Source: Grammothele lineata (lineage: Eukaryota > Basidiomycota > Agaricomycetes > Polyporales > Polyporaceae). From it: 64,000 nucleotides of DNA. Numbering within the stretch: position 1 is the stretch's first letter; every line of letters starts with the position of its first letter. The stretch is from the NCBI GenBank assembly GCA_002150815.3, contig NDFF03000122.1, forward strand, positions 1 to 64,000. Direction: 5' to 3'. The notes below the pieces were generated by a model. It ran no database searches and was not told the DNA's origin. It saw nothing but the letters and a program-made list of their open reading frames with translations. This document shows positions 59,761-64,000 of the stretch, one piece after another. Made by a program: the position numbers and the translations under genes.

Positions 59761-60352
59761 CTACGTGTCCCAGGGGTCATTTGGCGTCGCGGAGGTGCGC
59801 CTGCGAGGGCTAGCGAGCGCCAGGGCGTCAGAATTCAATATACTTGGGGTTGGCGAAGCGGGGCCGCGAAGCGTGCTGCTTACCGGCGAAGGCGACCGTG
59901 TGTAGGACGCTCGCGAGGAGAAGTACGGCCCCTTCCACGCCTGCTCGGAATGCGCCTGTTCCCGAGCGGCGGCTTGAGCGAGGAGCTCGGACCGGCCCTC
60001 TTGGCGGCGGCGGCGACGCTGGCGCGCCTTCAGGAATATTACGAGGCCCGCGACACCGGCGATAATAATAGCTGGAGGGTAGGACGTCAGGTGCGGCAGC
60101 ACAAGAGCGAGGAGGATAGGAGGACTCACCAAAAGCCACAGCAACTCCGACCACCCACGGCTCAGTAAGATGTCCATCTGGCCCATTATCCTCCTCCGCC
60201 ATCACAGAATTGTTATTTCTTGGGATGGTTGGTCAGCGGTGGTGATGGGGTGGTTAAGAAGGGGCTTACGACTCAGCATCGGCGCGTACACTGACTGGGA
60301 CTGCTGAGGCGGAAAGCACAAGAGCGAGCACATGGAAAATACATGAGTGCAT
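59761..60352 (-). CDS. Small type I membrane protein, unknown function
   Basis: Exons 60352-60270, 60218-60130 and 60071 to 59761 (end uncertain). The start MHSCIFHVLALVLSASAVPV is a clear signal peptide. A short polar, Asn/Asp/Glu-rich ectodomain follows (SNNNSVMAEEDNGPDGHLTE), then one membrane span (VVGVAVAFAIIIAGVAGLVI) and a basic stop-transfer run (KARQRRRRR). The cytosolic tail is Ser/Pro-rich and ends NDPWDT if unspliced. A good GTAAGC donor at about 59886 could remove part of the tail, and another frame there reads RFANPKYIEF before a stop, so the true 3' end may differ. The two upstream introns (51 and 58 nt) close in frame and only the spliced form joins signal peptide to membrane span. 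The topology resembles small sensor or adaptor proteins. Confidence 0.65.
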
Positions 60353-60984
60353 TTTGCAGACGAGGGTTGTAGGAGCTGCAAGCCAGCTACGCAGAGAGGA
60401 CAGCGACGAAAAACAGGTTGGACTGGAGGCGAAGGGGATGATGGAGAAGCAGCGGACACAGCGGAACGCGTTATAAGGGCGGGTCAAGCATTGGGGAGCC
60501 CCTTGGCGGCGGGGAGCTATATGGGCTCAAGGGGGCTGGCGGGCGAGTTCCCATGCGCGCCAAGGTGCTCAGCGGTGGACGACTTGGCAAGCCAAGAGAT
60601 CTCTCGACCCCGGGGAGAGGATATGGCACGCCGCGCGCATGCCGGATCGGCCCGTTCCCTCGGCACGTCCCGACGGGCCCGCGCCACCGCCAAATAAGGC
60701 GACGTAGGAGACCCGCCGTGCCCTTGGCCTCCCCAGACGATGTGCAAGAATGTTGAAGGTCATCGAGCCCAGTGGTCTGCGGTGAAGGAGGACGGTAAGT
60801 ATTTTAACGAGACCTTTCCCTCCAGCGCTCGAAATTCCTGGGCGTCACAAGGGGTGGGTATCAACGGGTGAAGGGGTCATAAAATAATTCTCTCACAAAG
60901 ATTGGAGCGGAATGAAGGTCATTTCCACGGCTCCCGAGGACGGCCATGTTCTTTTTGACAGTATCCACCGCTGGAAGAAACCTG
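60353..60984. other. Spacer between the membrane-protein gene and the tRNA
   Basis: 632 bp holding the promoter of the minus-strand membrane-protein gene. Open frames on both strands are unrecognised. No T-run of four or more is seen within about 80 bp after the tRNA 3' end (minus strand); the first lies near 60885. Confidence 0.4.
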
Positions 60985-61069
60985 TGGACACACTGAGAAT
61001 TGAACTCAGCACCCCCCGCAAGCCCTACTGGTGCCAAGCGGATGTGATAACCAACTACACCATGTGCCC
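60985..61069 (-). tRNA. tRNA-Ala-like gene with an 11-nt intron and GGC anticodon
   Basis: On the minus strand the sequence folds as a cloverleaf: acceptor GGGCACA pairs with TGTGTCC (discriminator A), A-box-like TGGTGTAGTTGG in the D arm, anticodon stem TCCGC/GCGGG, and a perfect T stem CTGAG/CTCAG around TTCAATT. The anticodon loop is too long by 11 nt, as expected for an intron between positions 37 and 38. Taken at 34-36 the anticodon is GGC. The acceptor has a G3-U70 pair, the alanine identity element, and the start resembles yeast tRNA-Ala. Eukaryotic tRNA-Ala normally has AGC here. A T-rich terminator is missing close by, so a pseudogene is possible. Confidence 0.8.
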
Positions 61070-61405
61070 TCGGGCGTCTCTTAAAATCGCCCTGGTATAA
61101 ATCTGTGACAAGTTAGCTTGGCGGTACTGAGCGAGTCGGCTCGTCACCGGCCTTAGGTAGTAGCTGCCATCACGTCGTTGAGCTGTGAGTTAGTCAGAAT
61201 TGAACTAACTAACAGGCAAATCTTCACAAAGTAGGTACATTGGACTCTGATCTGGGTAAGCTCACTCGGTAGTTCGTGCAACCGTTCTGATTACTGGTGT
61301 CACTGTAGGTATTCATCACCAGTTCACTCAAACTATACTTCGTTTATATCTAGATATCCTTTCTCAGGAACTTATACAGACACCGGCGGTAGTGGGAAAC
61401 TAGTC
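61070..61405. other. Spacer between tRNA and FAHD1-like gene
   Basis: 336 bp divergent spacer, somewhat AT-richer than its surroundings. No clear TATA box or repeat. Confidence 0.4.
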
Positions 61406-62570
61406 ATGCTATCAGCGACAGTGCGCGGCGGCCTGAGGTCCACACATACTTTCCGCACCACAACGGCCACTCGAAGAGCCTTCAGTCAAACGCCAGCTCG
61501 CATGACTGCATCGTTCGTCCAATCGGGGAAGAAGGTTTATCGTCGCCAGTTCATTCACTTCCTTCGTTGAGCTGAGCCAAAGCTATTTTACGGCTAGATT
61601 GTGGCCATTGGCCGCAACTATGGCGAGCATGCCAAGGAGCTCAACAACCCCATCCCGAAGGAGCCTTTCTTCTTCCTCAAGCCCACGACGAGCTACCTCC
61701 CCTCGGGAGGTAACGTCGAGATCCCCGAGGGCGTCGTTGCTCACTATGAAGGTCTGGACTGTTCTTCCACTCAAGCTCACAAGACTGACAAGCTGTCGCT
61801 CTAGTTGAGCTCGGCGTAGTCGTCAGCAAGCGCGGCCGCGACATTCCCGAATCAGATGTAGAGAACTACATCGCCGGATACGGTCAGCCAAAGGATTCTC
61901 GTCACGTTGCCGAGGCATACTGTTCTAATTGATGATCTTCCCGGCAGCGCTGGCGGTGGACATGACCGCCCGCAACGTGCAAGACGAGCTCAAGGCCAAG
62001 CGCCTCCCGTGGACGATCGCCAAGGGTTTCGACACGTTTACGCCCATCAGGCAAGACAGACCCTGCTTTGTCTCCTGTGAGCTTGGCTTATCCGGATCTG
62101 ACACCTTCTGGGCAGCTCTTTCGTCCCCAAGGAGTCTGTCGCAGACGCCGCGAACCTAGGATTGACTCTCAAGGTACGCATGCCACATCACAATAAGCTC
62201 TCGTGTCGCTTGGCATGTCACTTATACAAATTGTCTACGCATAGGTGAACGGCGCCGTGAAGCAAGACGGAAACACGAAGGACATGTTGTTCCGCATCCC
62301 CAAGCTGATCCACCACGTCTCGACGATCATGACCCTGGAGGTGCGTCTGTGGCACCCGCTCACTAGTGCACCCCAAGACCGAGCTAATTCCTATCGCGCA
62401 TCTCACAGGAGGGCGATCTCATTCTCACCGGCACGCCGTCCGGGGTGGGCGCCGTATCCCCTGGCGAGAAGGTTGAGTGCACGCTGAAGGATGCCTCGGG
62501 CAAGGTCCTCGCCACCCTCAATTTCAATGCCGTACAGCGCGAGGGCGGGTACCATTACCAGCCTGCCTGA
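61406..62570 (+). CDS. FAHD1-like acylpyruvase / oxaloacetate decarboxylase
   Basis: Seven exons (61406-61534, 61598-61751, 61805-61882, 61948-62050, 62116-62173, 62245-62340, 62409-62570) give 259 aa. The first 32 residues (MLSATVRGGLRSTHTFRTTT) have Arg, Ser and Thr but no acid, a likely mitochondrial leader; an in-frame second ATG at 61502 could give a cytosolic form. The FAH fold follows: VAIGRNYGEHAKELNNPIPK, FFFLKPTTSYL, the metal-site acids in HYEVELGVVV, YALAVDMTARNVQDELK, WTIAKGFDTFTPI and LILTGTPSGVGAVSPGEKVE. This matches FAHD1 and yeast Fmp41 in length and order. The family cleaves acylpyruvates and decarboxylates oxaloacetate with Mg2+. Intron 4 (62051-62115) starts with GC. Confidence 0.92.
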
Positions 62571-62756
62571 TATCCAGATGCACAGTTGTGATCCATGGAA
62601 CGGGACCTCCAAATAGCACATCATCGTACAATAGTACCAGAATGTCGTAACGGACAGGCGCAAGGCAAACAAAGCAGAGCGAGCGAGTCTACTACATGGC
62701 AAAACTGCGGTTGCACTGGTAAGCATACAGGATCCGTAAGCTGAAACGTACACCCT

Positions 62757-64000
62757 CTAGTTGTTATCACGCGCAGTCCGTTCATCCGCATCTGACCTGC
62801 TCCCCTCTCCCGGCCTCCGCTCCGTCTCGTCAAAGGAGCTGGTGCTCGACGCGCTCGCGAAGCTCCAGCTGTCTGCGCCCGTGGGGGTGAGCGTGCCGTC
62901 GTCCTCAAGCGAGCTTGTCGCGCCCTGAAAGTCCCCAAAGTCCCCAAAGGAGTCGAACGAACTCTCCCCCATGAATTCGTCGTTGCTTGTGCTGCTTGGG
63001 AAACTGAAGGGATCGCCGCTGGTCGCCGCGCTGTCCGAGAAGGGTCCAAATGCATCCTGGAGTCCATTCAGTCAGCATATACCAGCGACTAAATGGCACA
63101 TGTATGACTGACATCTTCGAACGGATCTTGGAACGCCGAGGGAGACAATGAGGAAGGCGTAAATGCATCCTATGACCGCGGCCGTTAGAGGCGTCCAATC
63201 GCTTCTCGGCCTTTAGACGCACCTCGAAACCGCTCGCACTCAAGGGTCGCCGATCACTGTCATGTTGACGTGCAGTCACCGGAGGAGGGCGGAGCTCAAA
63301 CGTTGACTGCGCCAACCACCCGCCCTCTTCCTCATCATCAGAATTATCGTCGCCGTCTCCAAGGTGGTCAGACGATAGCATCTCGTGTGCCAGATAGTCA
63401 GCAAACTAATGTCCGCATCCAGATATGCTAAAAGTGAGATTGTAGGCAATTTCGGAAAAGAGCGGACACGTACCCGCCGAGGGGTGGAATCGAAGTCGTC
63501 ATCGTCGTCCATGGGCATGGGTCCAAAGTCCTCGCTGCCTTCTCTCCGACTGCGTGTCCGCTTGAACTCGCCCTTTGTCTCCGTCGCAGATGTCTGCTCA
63601 GCGGCCCGGCCAGGTGCTGATGTCGCGACTGCATCCGCCTCGTCCACTTTCCACTGCGCGGCGCCATTCCGCATCGACGGTGCAACCACAGGCTTCCCAC
63701 CTCCGAGTAAGCTAGTGTCCTTTTTCTTGGTCTCCTTGTATCGGCCCGTGACATACTCGTCCCATTCAGGTTGAGGTGCGAATTGGCCGATCTGGAGGCG
63801 GAGGTCGGGAGGTAGATGCTCAAGAGCGCCGATAACGTCTTCTGATATCAGCGTGAGGTGGCCCATGTAGCCTAATCTGAGACCTTTTGGCTTTTCACTA
63901 GATTGGTCGTCTAAGAGCGGAAGGATTCACGATAGAGCGTAAAACTGTACCTCTCGACATCGTTCCGTTTTGAGCCTTCGATTATTCGATGCATCAGCCG
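62757..64000 (-). CDS. SIT4-associated (SAPS) protein, C-terminal part, runs off the window
   Basis: The gene enters from the right edge; exons visible are 64000-63951, 63897-63474, 63405-63223, 63169-63113 and 63056-62757. The first reads RLMHRIIEGSKRNDVE and the next LRLGYMGHLTLISEDVIGAL and WDEYVTGRYKETKKKDTSLL. These are the end of the SAPS domain found in yeast Sap155/Sap185/Sap190 and in PP6 regulatory subunits, which direct the phosphatase Sit4/PP6. An acidic stretch (DDDDDFDSTPRR), LAHEMLSSDHLGDGDDN and a Ser/Asp/Phe-rich tail (FDSFGDFGDFQGATSS) follow. The N-terminal bulk and start codon lie outside the window. Convergent with the FAHD1-like gene. Confidence 0.88.

Overview
The window looks like nuclear DNA of an Agaricomycete (Basidiomycota), probably polypore-like. 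Genes are compact and split by many short introns (mostly 47-70 nt). Two proteins belong to basidiomycete-style families: tandem BTB/POZ proteins beginning MSTR.RKRAR, and an F-box-type protein with an ACTDGG..GCSLSLVSK segment. Conserved housekeeping proteins are clearly fungal. I placed exons by hand from splice sites, frame and family knowledge; most gene models close in frame over every junction.

Layout. 1-4.9 kb: two tandem BTB/POZ paralogues on the minus strand, then an element with about 150-bp inverted ends. 4.9-11.9 kb: a metallophosphoesterase divergent from cytosolic glutamyl-tRNA synthetase, then an MDR-family oxidoreductase convergent with an F-box-like gene. 11.9-26.9 kb: accessory DNA without housekeeping genes. 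It holds two direct copies (about 1.6 kb each, 2.88 kb apart) of an unrecognised block, with a frameshifted HNH-nuclease-like gene between them. 26.9-28.0 kb: one proline/serine-rich, acidic protein of unknown function. 28-37.4 kb: another GC-rich stretch with no convincing gene.

37.4-64 kb is dense: an AAAP-type amino-acid transporter, a GT8 glycosyltransferase, a TFIIIC WD40 subunit (Tfc6-like, with an apparent 1-nt frameshift), a quinone-oxidoreductase-like MDR enzyme divergent from it, a CTL/Pns1 choline-transporter-like protein, an F-box/LRR protein, TYR1 prephenate dehydrogenase convergent with ILV2 acetolactate synthase, a small type I membrane protein, an intron-containing tRNA gene, a FAHD1-like acylpyruvase, and the 3' part of a SIT4-associated protein gene running off the right edge.

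Functional links. TYR1 (tyrosine branch) and ILV2 (branched-chain amino acids) sit tail to tail; ILV2 has a Gcn4-type TGACTC element upstream. GUS1, the amino-acid transporter, TFC6 (tRNA transcription) and the tRNA belong to the same general economy, but nothing shows that they form a cluster.

The most unusual items are a tRNA with alanine identity features but a GGC anticodon, the HNH/direct-repeat structure, and three GC-AG introns in conserved genes. I found no biosynthetic cluster, virus, CRISPR array or intact transposase. The two gene-poor stretches are described only as far as they can be read.
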